From Bradyrhizobium sp. 195 (lineage in GTDB: Bacteria; Pseudomonadota; Alphaproteobacteria; Rhizobiales; Xanthobacteraceae), in the NCBI RefSeq assembly GCF_023101665.1, contig NZ_CP082161.1, positions 3,534,001 through 3,598,000 of the forward strand: DNA of 64,000 nt, written 5' to 3'. The translations under genes were made by a program, and so were the position numbers. The notes beneath the pieces were generated by a model. That model was not told the origin of the DNA, ran no database searches, and saw only the letters and a list, made by a program, of their open reading frames with translations. Below are positions 52,351-61,909 of the stretch, piece by piece (position 1 is the first letter of the stretch; every line of letters begins with the position of its first letter).

Positions 52351-53925
52351 TCAGCCGACTGGCACGGGGGAGGCGGCCATCAGCTCGCGCGTGTAGGGAT
52401 GAACGTGATCTGCGTCGAAATCCTCGGCCGGCAACAGGTCGACCATTTCACCGCGGCGCATCACGGCGATGCGGTGGGCGATCTGACGGATGAGGTTGAG
52501 ATCGTGGGTGATGAAGAGAAAGGCGGTTCCAGTCGCGGCGCGCAGCGCCAGCAGCAGTTCGATGATCTGTGCCTGCACCGAGACGTCCAGCGGCGCGGTG
52601 ATCTCGTCGCAGATCACGAGCTTCGGTCGCGCGGCGAATGCCCGCGCGATGGCGACGCGCTGCTTCTCGCCGCCTGAGAGCTGGTGCGGCCAGCGGCCGG
52701 CGTAGGAGGCCGGCAGGCGGACCTGTTCGAGCAGGCGGGGAATCTCGGCGGCGTTTCCGCCATAGAGCTTCAGCGGGCGCGACAGAATTTCGCCGATCTT
52801 GTGGCGCGGATTGAGCGAGGAGTCCGGATGCTGGAAGATGATCTGCACATCGCGGCGATAGGCCGCGTTCATGTCGCGGGCGCCCGTGATCACCTGATTG
52901 GCGAAGCAGACCTTGCCGGAGAAGCGAGCAAGACCGGTGAGCGCGCGCGCCACCGACGATTTGCCCGATCCGGATTCACCGACAAGACCAAGGATTTCTC
53001 CGGCCCGCACGTCGAGCCCGATGCTCCTGGTCGCGGGCGCCGGCACCTGGCTGAAAAGGCCGGCGCGGCCGTATTGGACTTCGATGTCCGAGGCCGAGAG
53101 AAGAATCTCGTCACTGGACTTGTCATGTACCAGGCGCCGCTCGGGTCTCGGCACCGCCTGCACGAGGACCTGCGTATCGGCATGGCGTGGGGCACGGAAG
53201 ATGTCGGCGGCTGGGGCCTGCTCCACGAGACGGCCGCGTTTCAACACTGCGACCCGGTCGGCAACCCGCGTCACCAGCGCGAGGTCGTGGGATATATAAA
53301 GTGCGGCAACGCCGGTTTCCTGCCGCAGCCGGGCGAACAGCTCGAGGATGCGCGCACCGGTGATGACGTCGAGCGCCGTGGTCGGCTCGTCGAAGAGGAT
53401 GATGTCGGGGCGGCAGCCGAATGCCGTGGCAATGATGACGCGCTGCTTTTCGCCGCCGGAGATCTCGTGTGGATATCGGCGCATGATCGCGGCGGGAGCG
53501 CGCAGTTCGACATGTCCGAGCAGGTCGACGGCCAGCGCGTCCGCTTCGCGGCGCCCCACGCCGCGATGCCTGATCAGCGTCTCCGTGACCTGCCGACCGA
53601 TGGTGAGGGTCGGGTTGAGCGAGGTCGAGGGATCCTGGAACACCATGCCGAGCCGGCGTCCCCGGATCCTGGTCAGTTCCCGCGGGCTCAGGCCCTGCAG
53701 GTCGGTATCGCCGAGATGGAGGGAGCCTGCGATTTCGCGGGCATTGTCCGGCAAGTGGCGCATCAAGGCCCAGGCGAGCGAACTCTTGCCCGAGCCGGAT
53801 TCGCCGACGAGGCCCAGCACTTCGCCCGGTGCGATCTCGAGCGAGATGTCGCGCAGTACGCGCACGGACCCCGCAGCCGTCGCGTAGTCCAGCGTATAGT
53901 TCTTGACGGCAAGGGCCGGCATCAC
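52351..53925 (-). CDS. Dipeptide-type ABC transporter, fused double ATPase
   Basis: This 524-residue protein joins two ABC ATPase domains (DppD- and DppF-like) in one chain. Each has a Walker A (GLVGESGSGKSSLAWAL; GLVGESGSGKSSVARAL) and a signature (EISGGEKQRVIIA; QLSGGEKQRVAIA). Walker B is FDEPTTALD in the first and CDEITAPLD in the second. It powers uptake through the two permeases upstream and overlaps DppC-type gene by four bases. Peptides are the likely cargo, given flanking M20 genes, but opines or other solutes are possible. Confidence 0.93.
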   Translation of the reverse strand: MMPALAVKNYTLDYATAAGSVRVLRDISLEIAPGEVLGLVGESGSGKSSLAWALMRHLPDNAREIAGSLHLGDTDLQGLSPRELTRIRGRRLGMVFQDPSTSLNPTLTIGRQVTETLIRHRGVGRREADALAVDLLGHVELRAPAAIMRRYPHEISGGEKQRVIIATAFGCRPDIILFDEPTTALDVITGARILELFARLRQETGVAALYISHDLALVTRVADRVAVLKRGRLVEQAPAADIFRAPRHADTQVLVQAVPRPERRLVHDKSSDEILLSASDIEVQYGRAGLFSQVPAPATRSIGLDVRAGEILGLVGESGSGKSSVARALTGLARFSGKVCFANQVITGARDMNAAYRRDVQIIFQHPDSSLNPRHKIGEILSRPLKLYGGNAAEIPRLLEQVRLPASYAGRWPHQLSGGEKQRVAIARAFAARPKLVICDEITAPLDVSVQAQIIELLLALRAATGTAFLFITHDLNLIRQIAHRIAVMRRGEMVDLLPAEDFDADHVHPYTRELMAASPVPVG

Positions 53926-54752
53926 CGCTCATCCTTCGGATTGAGGGCGTCGCGAAGGCCATCGCCCAGCAGGTTGAAGGCAATGGCGGTGAGCGCGATC
54001 GCCGCGGCAGGCACGATCAGGCCCCACGGCGCCTGGTACATGTACTGCCGGGCATCCGCCACCATGAGCCCCCATTCGGATGCGGGAGGTTGGGCGCCGA
54101 CACCGAGGAAGCTGAGCGTTGCGAACAGCATTACGGCAAAGGACACCCGAATGGTGGATTCGATCACGATCGGCGCCATGACGTTGGGCAGCATCTCGCG
54201 GAAGATGATCCAGCCTGCGCCCTCACCACGCGCGATGGCCGCCTTGACGTAGTCCTGATTGCGCACGTTGAGCGCAACCGAACGCGTGACGCGCGCCATG
54301 CCGGGTGCAAAAGCCACCGCAATGGCAATGACGGCGTTGCCGGCGCCGTTGCCGAGCGTCGAGACCAGCAACAGGGCCAGCAGAAGGCCGGGGATCGCCA
54401 TCACCGCGTCGTTCGTGCGCATGATGGCCTCGTCGGTCCGGCCGCCGAGATAGGCCGAGCCGACGCCGATGATGGCGCCGGCCGCACTGCCGACAAAAGT
54501 CGCGATCAGAGCCATCGGCACGGTCGACCGGGCGCCGACCATCAGGCGGCTCAGGATGTCGCGGCCGAATTGGTCCGCGCCGAGCCAGTTCTGCCAGCCG
54601 GGTGGACGAAACCGGCCAAGAAAATCGATTTTCTCGGGCGCGTACGGGGCAAGCGACGGCCCGAACAGGCATGCAATGGCGATGAGTGCCAGGAGTGTGA
54701 CGCCGACGAGCCCCTGCGGTCTTCGGATCAGGCGGACGAACAGCTCAATCAT
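53922..54752 (-). CDS. ABC transporter permease, DppC-type
   Basis: This 276-residue inner-membrane permease has the N-terminal helix (LVGVTLLALIAIACLFGPSL) and the extended DppC-type loop. The BPD_transp_1 core includes the EAA-like motif EGAGWIIFREMLPNVMAP. ATG 54752 is chosen: it overlaps the DppB-type gene by 8 bases, while the longer frame to 54812 lies inside that gene. It forms the channel together with the DppB-type protein. Confidence 0.93.
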   Translation of the reverse strand: MIELFVRLIRRPQGLVGVTLLALIAIACLFGPSLAPYAPEKIDFLGRFRPPGWQNWLGADQFGRDILSRLMVGARSTVPMALIATFVGSAAGAIIGVGSAYLGGRTDEAIMRTNDAVMAIPGLLLALLLVSTLGNGAGNAVIAIAVAFAPGMARVTRSVALNVRNQDYVKAAIARGEGAGWIIFREMLPNVMAPIVIESTIRVSFAVMLFATLSFLGVGAQPPASEWGLMVADARQYMYQAPWGLIVPAAAIALTAIAFNLLGDGLRDALNPKDER

Positions 54753-55692
54753 AGCGGATCCGCGGGTCCAGAAGGGCATAGGCCATGTCGGCAAGCGTGT
54801 TGGTGACCGCATAGGTCGCCGCCATGATCAAAGCGCCGGCCTGGATCGACGGCAGGTCGCGCGTGGTGATTGCGACCATCAGGGCCCGTCCGATGCCGGG
54901 AATGGCGAAGATCTCCTCGATCACGATGATGCCGCCGAGCAGGTAGCCGACATCGAGCGCGATGATCGTCACCACCGGCAACAGCGCGTTGCGCAGCGCG
55001 TGACGAAACAGCACGCTGCGTTCCGGCAGGCCCTTCAAGCGGGCTGCGCGGATATAGTCCGATTTCAGCACGTCCAGCGTCTCGGAGCGCATCATGCGCA
55101 TCACATGCGCGATGAGGATCACCGAAATCGTCAGCACGGGCAGCGCCAGATGAGAAATGCCCTCCCCGAAATGTTCCAGCGGCGAGACGTAGCCCGTTGC
55201 CGGCAACCAATGCAACGTGTCGGCCAGCAGGAGCGCAAGCAGCGTGGCAGTAACGAATTCGGGCAACGAGACACCGAGATATGCGATCAGGCTGAGGCCT
55301 GTGTCGGCGAACCTGCCTTGCCGCAGCGCCGCCACCACGCCGAGCGGTACGGCGACGACCAGCGTGACCAGGATGGACGATGCCGCGAGCAGCAGCGAAC
55401 GCGACAGCGCGCTCAGCATTTCCGGTCCGACGGGCTGGCTGGTCCGCATCGAGATGCCGAAATCGCCGGTGAAGACGTGGCCGGCCCAGCGCAGATATTG
55501 CTGCCAGGCCGGAGCGCCGAGCCCAAGCCTCGCCCTGAGCGCAGCCAGCATCTCCGGCGTCGCGTTTTCGCCGAGCAGTGACTGGGCCGCGTCGGCCGGC
55601 AGAATCTGCGTGATGGCGAACACCAGCATCGAGACCACGATGACGGTGTAGACCATCAGCAGCAGACGGCGCCCAAACCAGACGAGCGACAC
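54745..55692 (-). CDS. ABC transporter permease, DppB-type
   Basis: This 315-residue permease has the DppB-type N-terminus (LLLMVYTVIVVSMLVFAITQ, LPADAAQSLLGE) and the conserved EAA-like loop ARLKGLPERSVLFRHALRNA. GGIIVIEEIFAIPGIGRALM near the C-terminus is characteristic of peptide/nickel transporters. It lies 14 bases after the binding-protein gene. Confidence 0.93.
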   Translation of the reverse strand: MSLVWFGRRLLLMVYTVIVVSMLVFAITQILPADAAQSLLGENATPEMLAALRARLGLGAPAWQQYLRWAGHVFTGDFGISMRTSQPVGPEMLSALSRSLLLAASSILVTLVVAVPLGVVAALRQGRFADTGLSLIAYLGVSLPEFVTATLLALLLADTLHWLPATGYVSPLEHFGEGISHLALPVLTISVILIAHVMRMMRSETLDVLKSDYIRAARLKGLPERSVLFRHALRNALLPVVTIIALDVGYLLGGIIVIEEIFAIPGIGRALMVAITTRDLPSIQAGALIMAATYAVTNTLADMAYALLDPRIRYD

Positions 55693-55706
55693 TCGAAGTC
55701 TCCGCG

Positions 55707-57254
55707 TCAGCCGCGCTTCGGCGCGCCGGCGCCGAGCGACACGAGATCGAGACGGAATACTGAACCGCGCGGATGCAACGTGTAGCCCTCGACATAGGCT
55801 CGCTGCGCAGCAAGAAGATCAAAGAATGCCGAGATCACGGAGGGCACTTCCATATTCATCATCTCCTGCGCCTTTGTATAAAGCGCGGCACGCTTCGCCT
55901 CATCGGTCTCGACACGGGCCGCATTGATGACTGTGTCGAAGGCGCTGTTGTTCCAGCGTGTCTCATTCCAGGTCGCGTTGGAGGTAAAAAGCAGGTTGAA
56001 GATCGCATCCGCCGTCGGCTGCATGTTGTAGAAGCCGACGTAGAAACTCCCCTTCTTCCAGACCTGGTCGAGATAGGTCGCGTGGGGCATTGTCTGCAGG
56101 TTGATGCGGAAGCCGGCCGCAGCGGCCATCTCGCGAACCGCGACGCCGAGTTGGGTGCGGGTCGCCGGCTTGTCGGACGCGATCAGCGTCAGATCGATAC
56201 CGTTGGGATAACCGGCCTCGGCCAGAAGCTGCTTCGCCTTGGCGATGTCGGGCTTCTTCATCGGAATGTTCTTGTAGAAGTGATAGGCGGAGTTCAGGGG
56301 GGTATCGTTGCCCGGCGTGCCGTACCCGCCGGCGACGAAACCGACGGTCGCCTCGCGGTCGACCGCCAGGGCGAGCGCCTGGCGAACCCTGATGTCGTTG
56401 AAGGGCTTCTGATCGCATCCAAGGATGATATTGAGGAATTGGCCGGACGGGACGCGCAGCGCCTTGACGCCACCGGTCTTCGCAAGTCGCTCATATTCGC
56501 CAGGCGTCGTCGTCAGAAGCAGGTCGATCTCGCCTGAGATCATCGCCGAGGCTTCGGCCGTGCGATCGGGATAGACCAGCAGTTCCACGCTGTCGAGGTA
56601 CGGCCGCGTCGGGTCGTAGTAGGCGGCGTTGCGTTCGACGACGATCTTTCGATCGGGCTCATAGGATACCAGCTTGAAGGGCCCTGTGCCGTTCGCCGTG
56701 GTGGACAGCCTGGCGAGATCGGACGCGATGACCTTCGCCGGGACGATCCGCGCGTTGAGGTAAGTGAGGGCCACCGGTAGGTCGGCGTAGGCGCCGGAGA
56801 GCGTGAACTTGACGGCCAGCGGATCGATCGCTGCAACCTCCTGGATCGGCCCGACATTGGTCCGCCCGGGGGAGGCCGTTTTCGGATCGAGGATAGCCTT
56901 GATGCTGGCGACGACGTCTTCGGACGTCAGCGGCGAACCATCGTGGAACGTCACACCCGGGCGCAGCTTGAAGATCCACTCGGTGCGCGTCTCGTTTGGC
57001 TCCCAGGATAGCGCGAGGTCCGGCTCGACCGTCATGTCCGGCTTCAGCCGGGTCAGGTTGGAATAGAGCAGCTCGGTAACGAGATATTCCGGATTGACCC
57101 GCGCCAGCATCGGGTGAATCACCGACGCGGCCTGGTCGAGCGACATCCGCAGCACGCCGCCGCGCTTGGGGGTATCGGCGCCGGCGATCCTGGGAAGAGT
57201 GACGAGGCTGATGGCCGTGCCGGCAAGAAACACGCGACGGGTAACGGACAGCAT
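55707..57254 (-). CDS. ABC transporter solute-binding protein, family 5
   Basis: This 515-residue periplasmic protein begins with a Tat-type signal (TRRVFLAGTAISLVTLP, A-G-A cleavage region). The SBP_bac_5 fold follows, with markers KLRPGVTFHDGSPLTSEDVV and FNDIRVRQALALAVDRE. It captures the solute, probably a peptide or amide, for the DppBC-type permeases. ATG 57254 follows GAGGAG by 8 bases; the open frame extends far upstream, but only as a shadow of the M20 gene. Confidence 0.93.
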   Translation of the reverse strand: MLSVTRRVFLAGTAISLVTLPRIAGADTPKRGGVLRMSLDQAASVIHPMLARVNPEYLVTELLYSNLTRLKPDMTVEPDLALSWEPNETRTEWIFKLRPGVTFHDGSPLTSEDVVASIKAILDPKTASPGRTNVGPIQEVAAIDPLAVKFTLSGAYADLPVALTYLNARIVPAKVIASDLARLSTTANGTGPFKLVSYEPDRKIVVERNAAYYDPTRPYLDSVELLVYPDRTAEASAMISGEIDLLLTTTPGEYERLAKTGGVKALRVPSGQFLNIILGCDQKPFNDIRVRQALALAVDREATVGFVAGGYGTPGNDTPLNSAYHFYKNIPMKKPDIAKAKQLLAEAGYPNGIDLTLIASDKPATRTQLGVAVREMAAAAGFRINLQTMPHATYLDQVWKKGSFYVGFYNMQPTADAIFNLLFTSNATWNETRWNNSAFDTVINAARVETDEAKRAALYTKAQEMMNMEVPSVISAFFDLLAAQRAYVEGYTLHPRGSVFRLDLVSLGAGAPKRG

Positions 57255-57271
57255 GGGAGAGGCTCCTCGAG

Positions 57272-58579
57272 TTAGCCAATGGCGGTTGCTTCGGGCGAGA
57301 GATCGGGACGGAATTCGGCGGACAGATAGGCGAGGACCGACTTCGCGAGCGTGACGATGTCGGTGAGCGTCGTGAATTCGCCGGGCGCGTGAATGCGGCT
57401 GTTCGTGCGACCAAGGCCCGTGAGAAGGATCTCCTGCATGCCGGTCGCCTGCACCCAGCCGAAGTCGGAACAGCTCGTCGCGCCCCATTTGGCGAATTCG
57501 TCGGGCGCGTAGCCGAACCCGGCCGACAGTGCATCCTGCCAGCGCGGCCAGTGAGGACCGGTCGGATCCGACGTCGGCATCAGGTGCCCCGTGAGGACAA
57601 TCTCGATCGCAGCGTGGAGCGCGGCCGTGCGGATCGCGTTTTCGATTTCGCTGCGCGCTGCGAGGAAGTCCTCCTCCGGCGCGTAGCGGCGGCAGATGAG
57701 GATCTCGAACTGCGACGGAATCTGGCCGCCGCATTCGCCGCCATGCGCGGCGGAAATGTCGAGCTGCGCGGCGAGCGGACCCGTCGCGCCTGGCGGGGCG
57801 GGCAGGGCGGAGACGCGCTTTGCGATCTCCGGCTTTAGTGCGGCAAGCGCATTGAGGATCGGCAACGCGGCCTCGATGGCATTGGCGCCGGCCCCGGCGC
57901 GCGCGGCCTCGCTCGCATGAACCGTCCGGCCATGGACCTTCACCAGCAATGTGAACAGACCGAAGCACCCGGCCCAGATCCGTGGCGCTGCGACGCCGTT
58001 GAAGTTGAGGATGTGCCCTTCGAGCAGGCCCTGCTCGGCGAGATAACGTACTCCGGGATAGAGCCCGCCTTCCTCGTCGGTGCAGAGCAGCAGCATTGGA
58101 TCGTAGCCCAGCTGCAGGCCCGTTCTTTCGGCGGCGCGCAGCGCCAGCAGCACGGCGGCGATGGTTCCCTTCATATCGGCGGCGCCAAGGCCGATCAGGC
58201 GATCGCCATCGCGCGTCAAACGCAGCGGATCGGTTGTCCAGCCGGGCGAAGCAGGCACGGTATCGATGTGAAAATACAACCCCAGGGCCGGTTTGCCGGA
58301 GCGGCGGCGTGCAATGAGATTGGTGCGCGTGCCATGCGCTGGGCCGCCGGCGACGCGCCACAGATGGTCGGGTACGTCGACGCGCTGACATTCCAGGCGG
58401 AGCGTTGCGAGCACGTTCTCCATCAGAGCGGCAAATGCACCGTATCCCGCGCCAGGCGGAAAACTTGTATCCACTGCGATCATCCGCGCGAGATCGTCGA
58501 TCGCACTTTCAGCGGTGCGTTCGATCTCGGCGAAGCTGTCGGCCAAGGTCGGCCCGGGCGGCGATGGAGGCGAATTCAT
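57272..58579 (-). CDS. M20 family metallopeptidase (ArgE/DapE-like)
   Basis: This 435-residue protein shows M20 metal and catalytic motifs: FHIDTVPA (first His), LGAADMKG (bridging Asp), CTDEEGG (base and ligand) and SRIHAPGEF (last His). The usual E-P-T ligand position reads NFNG, one possible change. It probably removes an acyl group or cleaves a small peptide after uptake. It is the first gene of the transporter operon, and an inverted repeat lies just upstream. Confidence 0.88.
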   Translation of the reverse strand: MNSPPSPPGPTLADSFAEIERTAESAIDDLARMIAVDTSFPPGAGYGAFAALMENVLATLRLECQRVDVPDHLWRVAGGPAHGTRTNLIARRRSGKPALGLYFHIDTVPASPGWTTDPLRLTRDGDRLIGLGAADMKGTIAAVLLALRAAERTGLQLGYDPMLLLCTDEEGGLYPGVRYLAEQGLLEGHILNFNGVAAPRIWAGCFGLFTLLVKVHGRTVHASEAARAGAGANAIEAALPILNALAALKPEIAKRVSALPAPPGATGPLAAQLDISAAHGGECGGQIPSQFEILICRRYAPEEDFLAARSEIENAIRTAALHAAIEIVLTGHLMPTSDPTGPHWPRWQDALSAGFGYAPDEFAKWGATSCSDFGWVQATGMQEILLTGLGRTNSRIHAPGEFTTLTDIVTLAKSVLAYLSAEFRPDLSPEATAIG

Positions 58580-58591
58580 TTGCGGCGGCCG

Positions 58592-58614
58592 ATTTCTATA
58601 TTCTATAAAGAAAT
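58592..58614. promoter_or_regulatory. Inverted repeat between M20 operon and GntR gene
   Basis: ATTTCT and AGAAAT form 6-bp inverted arms 11 bases apart in an AT-rich stretch, 12 bases above the M20 start and about 45 bases ahead of the GntR start. Its position suits an operator for the adjacent GntR-type regulator, overlapping both promoters. Confidence 0.5.
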
Positions 58615-58660
58615 AGACGATGGACGCCGACTGCTGTCAATTCCAAATAATGAGGCACGT

Positions 58661-59422
58661 GTGACCGGCAAACAGGCAAAGGCACCGACCGGCGACCCCT
58701 CGAGCCTGCCGGTTCCGCTGTACGAGCACGTAAAACGGCAGATCGCCGAGGCGATCCTCATCGGGGAATTATCCCCAGGCACTGTCTTGCCGGGCGAGGT
58801 CGCGCTGGCAGCACGGTATGGAGTTGCGGTCGGCACCATGCGCCGCGCTCTGGCCGATCTGACGGGTGACGGCATGCTGGTGCGCCGTCGCAAGACCGGA
58901 ACGGTCGTGACCGGCCGCGCGCCGCAGCACAGTCTTCGCTTCTTCTTTCAGTATTTTCGCCTGCATGGCGAGGACGGAACCTTGCAGCATTCCACGCCCA
59001 AGGTCCTGTCGGTGCAGATTGGACCTGCCGATCCTGAAGAGGCTGCGCTCTTTGCAGAGCCTGTCGGCGAGCCACTTATCCGTCTGCACCGCATCCGACT
59101 GCTTGGCAGAGCACCCGTGATGCATTCGCGAATTCGCCTGGTTGCGCGCCGCGTTCCCGATTTCCCGGATGTGGCGGCCCGGGTGCCCGCGCTTCTCTAC
59201 CTCCATTTGCTCGATGCTTACGGCATTCGGATTGCGGCGGTGCGTGAGAAGCTCACGGCTGAACTTGCCGATAAACACGACCGTCGCCTGCTAGTGCTGC
59301 CTTCCCCAAATGCCGTCCTCGTGATCCGCGAGGAAGCTTACGACCAGGCGGGCGCGTTGACGCTGCTCAGCGAGCACCGCGCGACGACCAAGCATCATCA
59401 CTACGTGAATGAGATCAGCTGA
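58661..59422 (+). CDS. GntR family regulator with UTRA domain
   Basis: This 253-residue regulator has an N-terminal GntR winged helix (LYEHVKRQIAEAILIGELSP; LAARYGVAVGTMRRALADL). A HutC/UTRA-type ligand domain (about 90-245) includes EPLIRLHRIRLLGRAPVMHS. GTG 58661 follows GAGG; the frame is open back to 57917, but the sequence upstream is a shadow of the M20 gene. It is divergent from the peptide-transport operon, which it presumably represses until a ligand appears. Confidence 0.9.
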   Translation: MTGKQAKAPTGDPSSLPVPLYEHVKRQIAEAILIGELSPGTVLPGEVALAARYGVAVGTMRRALADLTGDGMLVRRRKTGTVVTGRAPQHSLRFFFQYFRLHGEDGTLQHSTPKVLSVQIGPADPEEAALFAEPVGEPLIRLHRIRLLGRAPVMHSRIRLVARRVPDFPDVAARVPALLYLHLLDAYGIRIAAVREKLTAELADKHDRRLLVLPSPNAVLVIREEAYDQAGALTLLSEHRATTKHHHYVNEIS

Positions 59423-59440
59423 GACGCGCATGACCGATCA

Positions 59441-59509
59441 GCTGGGATCGTCCAGAGCGAGCGCCCAGAGGCAATCCATCTTCAGCGATGCAATCCGGGC
59501 TGAGGTCCG
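59441..59509. repeat. Direct repeat, relic of FMN-dehydrogenase gene end
   Basis: This 69-bp stretch matches 61910-61983 except for a 5-base deletion and one substitution. In the other copy it covers the last codons and stop of the alpha-hydroxy-acid dehydrogenase gene plus 15 bases beyond; here the deletion removes the stop. Confidence 0.9.
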
Positions 59510-59530
59510 GCCTAGGAGAGAGCGACGCAA

Positions 59531-60460
59531 TCAGCGCCCTTCGTAAACCGGCGGTCTGTTCTGCGCTTCGGCATCGCGGCCCTCCTGGAAATCCCTTGTC
59601 ATGAGCAGCGCACGATATTGTTCGCCAAGTGTGGCCATGGCCGCGCTCTCCGGGTCTTCAAGCGCCATGCGGGAGCTGGCTAGAGAGGCTTTGGTGCCGA
59701 GCGGACCGGACGCAGCGATCTTGTTCGCAATTTCGATCGCCTTCGTGAGAGCCGCCTCCCGGTTTGGAGCCAAAACCTGAACGGTTCCCATTCGGAAGGC
59801 CTCTTTGGCTCCCCAATGGTCTCCCGTCAAAATGTATCGCATGGCGTTTCCCCAACCCGCTTCTCTGGGAAAGCGGATCGTGGCGCCGCCTCCAGGAAAT
59901 CGACCATGCGTATTTTCATCTTGGCCGAACTCCGTGTCTTCCGAAGCTACGCGTATGTCCGCTGCAAGGAAGAGCTCATGGGCCAAGTTCCAGGTGTCGC
60001 CATGGACCGCAATGATCAGTGGCTTCGTGAGCCTTGGCTTGATCCGACCCGTGGGGTCGATGAAGCCTGGCCCGTCCAGAAGTTTTCTTCCTGACTGGGC
60101 GAACGATTTGGTGGCATCGACATCGATGCCTTTGGAAAAGCGATCGCCATGGCCGAACAGCACTGCGGCACGAAGCGACGGGTCCCGATCATAGTCGAAG
60201 TATGCTCTCGCCAGTCCTTCCAGCGCCTCTGGGTCGATCCGGTTGTCGATGTAGGGCCGGTTGATGCCGATCAATACGACCTGTCCCTGGCGTTCGACCG
60301 TGATCTTCGTCCGAGGGCTGTAAGGAATTTCTGCCATACGAGCCGTCTGATCATTTTGTGCTGAAGTGGACGGCGCGCCTCCGGTCTGTTGCGCGTGCAA
60401 AGGCGACAGCCAAAGCAGGACGACCGCAAGCGAGATCGTTACTCTGTCGAAACGAAGCAT
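59531..60460 (-). CDS. Crotonase-family protein with signal peptide
   Basis: This 309-residue protein has a clear N-terminal export signal (VTISLAVVLLWLSPLHAQQ) and then an enoyl-CoA hydratase/isomerase (crotonase) fold. The first oxyanion region is kept (AVLFGHGDRFSKGIDV), but the usual G-x-x-x-G-G-G second loop reads HGDTWNLAHE. A Glu is present in GQDENTHGRFPGGG. Crotonases normally act on CoA esters in the cytosol, so export is odd and CoA may not be the handle. It is the third gene of a run of three signal-bearing enzymes. The function is unknown. Confidence 0.85.
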   Translation of the reverse strand: MLRFDRVTISLAVVLLWLSPLHAQQTGGAPSTSAQNDQTARMAEIPYSPRTKITVERQGQVVLIGINRPYIDNRIDPEALEGLARAYFDYDRDPSLRAAVLFGHGDRFSKGIDVDATKSFAQSGRKLLDGPGFIDPTGRIKPRLTKPLIIAVHGDTWNLAHELFLAADIRVASEDTEFGQDENTHGRFPGGGATIRFPREAGWGNAMRYILTGDHWGAKEAFRMGTVQVLAPNREAALTKAIEIANKIAASGPLGTKASLASSRMALEDPESAAMATLGEQYRALLMTRDFQEGRDAEAQNRPPVYEGR

Positions 60461-60612
60461 CTTGATCTTTCACCGAGAAGCGAGGGCATGTGCTGGAATT
60501 GGGATGAGTGGCCAAGAGCTCTGATGAACCTGGCTGCAGGACCGATATCGGTGTCTGCCCCAATTGGCTCAATGGCCACTCATCCTATGATCGTCGAGCG
60601 CAAACACAATCA

Positions 60613-61635
60613 TCAGGCGAGGGTGAACGATAGCGTCCCAAGTCCCTGGATCGTGCTTTCGATCTTATCGCCGGCTTTCAACCAGACCTGCTTCTCCTTG
60701 GGATATCCGACGATCACGCCGGAAGGCGTGCCGGTGAAGATGATGTCCCCCGGTTCGAGAGCGAGCAGCCGGGAGGCGTACGCGATGATCTTCTGAGGAT
60801 TGAAGATCAGTTTCGTCGTGTTCGACGATTGCCGCACTTCTCCGTTCACGCGAGTCTCGAGGTCCAGATTGTTGGGATCGATCTGATCGGCGGAAACGAA
60901 ATATGGTCCGATGGGGGCGAAATCATCGAGCGTCTTGCCGACCATCCACTGGCCGCCGGGAACCTCCAGTTGCAGATCTCTCGATGTAAAATCGTTGCCT
61001 ACGGCGTATCCGGCGACGTATGACAGAGCATCCTCAACGGGGACATTGCGCGCCTTGCGGCCAATCACGACGACCAGCTCGGTCTCATAGTCAAACTTGT
61101 AGCAGACGTCGCGCGGCGGAAGTTGCACCGTCACCATGTGCGGTGCAAGCGAGTTGTTGTACTTGTTGAAGAGGATAGGTAGAGGAGGCAGTTTCTGGCC
61201 CGTTTCCTCGACGTGTTCTCGGTAATTGAGGCCGAGGCAGACGATCTTTCCAGGCTTGTTGAATAGACGCCCGAACTTGATCTTCGATTCATCAAGGAAT
61301 GCAGCTTTTGCGTTGGGCGCCTTGAGAGCAGTATCTACGAGGGTTTTCAGCTCGGCATTGCCGCCGTTGACGAGGAGCGCCTCCAAAGTGAGCGGCGCCG
61401 ATAATCCGAGGAGCTTGGTCGCGGCGGCCACGTCGAGTACGCCGGCAGCGGTCTTCACTCCCATGGTTTCGCGCCCGTCGTCCTGGCGTATCGACAATAT
61501 GGTGAGCTTGCGAGGCAGTTCATCGCTCCCGTTGCTCCGCGACGCCGTTTCCCCCGCAGCCTGCGCACTGACCTTAGTAGTGGCAAGGGCGGCCGCGGCA
61601 AGGCCTGCTTTCATCAGCTTTCGACGTGAGTGCAT
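60613..61635 (-). CDS. Exported fumarylacetoacetate hydrolase family protein
   Basis: This 340-residue protein starts with a basic, Tat-like signal (HSRRKLMKAGLAAAALATTK) and carries the FAH fold. Metal-binding glutamates lie in LGLNYREHVEE and FDYETELVVVIGRKARN, and the catalytic core includes GYAVGNDFTSRDLQ. FAH members cleave C-C bonds or decarboxylate keto acids. Export is unusual for the family. The ATG follows AAGGAG. It lies between the crotonase-like and FMN-dehydrogenase genes and is probably co-transcribed. Confidence 0.88.
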   Translation of the reverse strand: MHSRRKLMKAGLAAAALATTKVSAQAAGETASRSNGSDELPRKLTILSIRQDDGRETMGVKTAAGVLDVAAATKLLGLSAPLTLEALLVNGGNAELKTLVDTALKAPNAKAAFLDESKIKFGRLFNKPGKIVCLGLNYREHVEETGQKLPPLPILFNKYNNSLAPHMVTVQLPPRDVCYKFDYETELVVVIGRKARNVPVEDALSYVAGYAVGNDFTSRDLQLEVPGGQWMVGKTLDDFAPIGPYFVSADQIDPNNLDLETRVNGEVRQSSNTTKLIFNPQKIIAYASRLLALEPGDIIFTGTPSGVIVGYPKEKQVWLKAGDKIESTIQGLGTLSFTLA

Positions 61636-61909
61636 GATAATCTCCTTGGATGTATTGTTGGTGAGGTGACTGAAGTTGTTTCCGCTGTGGCGCTCAGCGG
61701 CAGGTTACGTCACGGGGTAGATCGAGGGGACTTGTGGGCCGGGCAGTTCCTCGCGGCTCCAATGAGTTTGTCATGAGAACAATAGGATGGACGTATCGCG
61801 CGCGCTCCGGTTAATTCGGCTAGGCGTTATTCATCGGAGAATGGTTCCGCTTAGAGCTCCATATGTCTGCCGAAGGTCATGCCGCGGATGGAAAGAGCGG
61901 CAGAAGATC
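61636..61909. other. Intergenic region between FMN-dehydrogenase and FAH genes
   Basis: No gene was found. The right end adjoins the intact copy of the ~74-bp direct repeat. A separate promoter for the FAH-crotonase pair could be here, but none is clear. Confidence 0.35.

Noticed and set aside
57917..58660. N-terminal extension of the GntR gene (250 codons)
   Set aside because: It is antisense to the M20 gene and the GntR domain starts only after 58661, where a GTG with GAGG is found.
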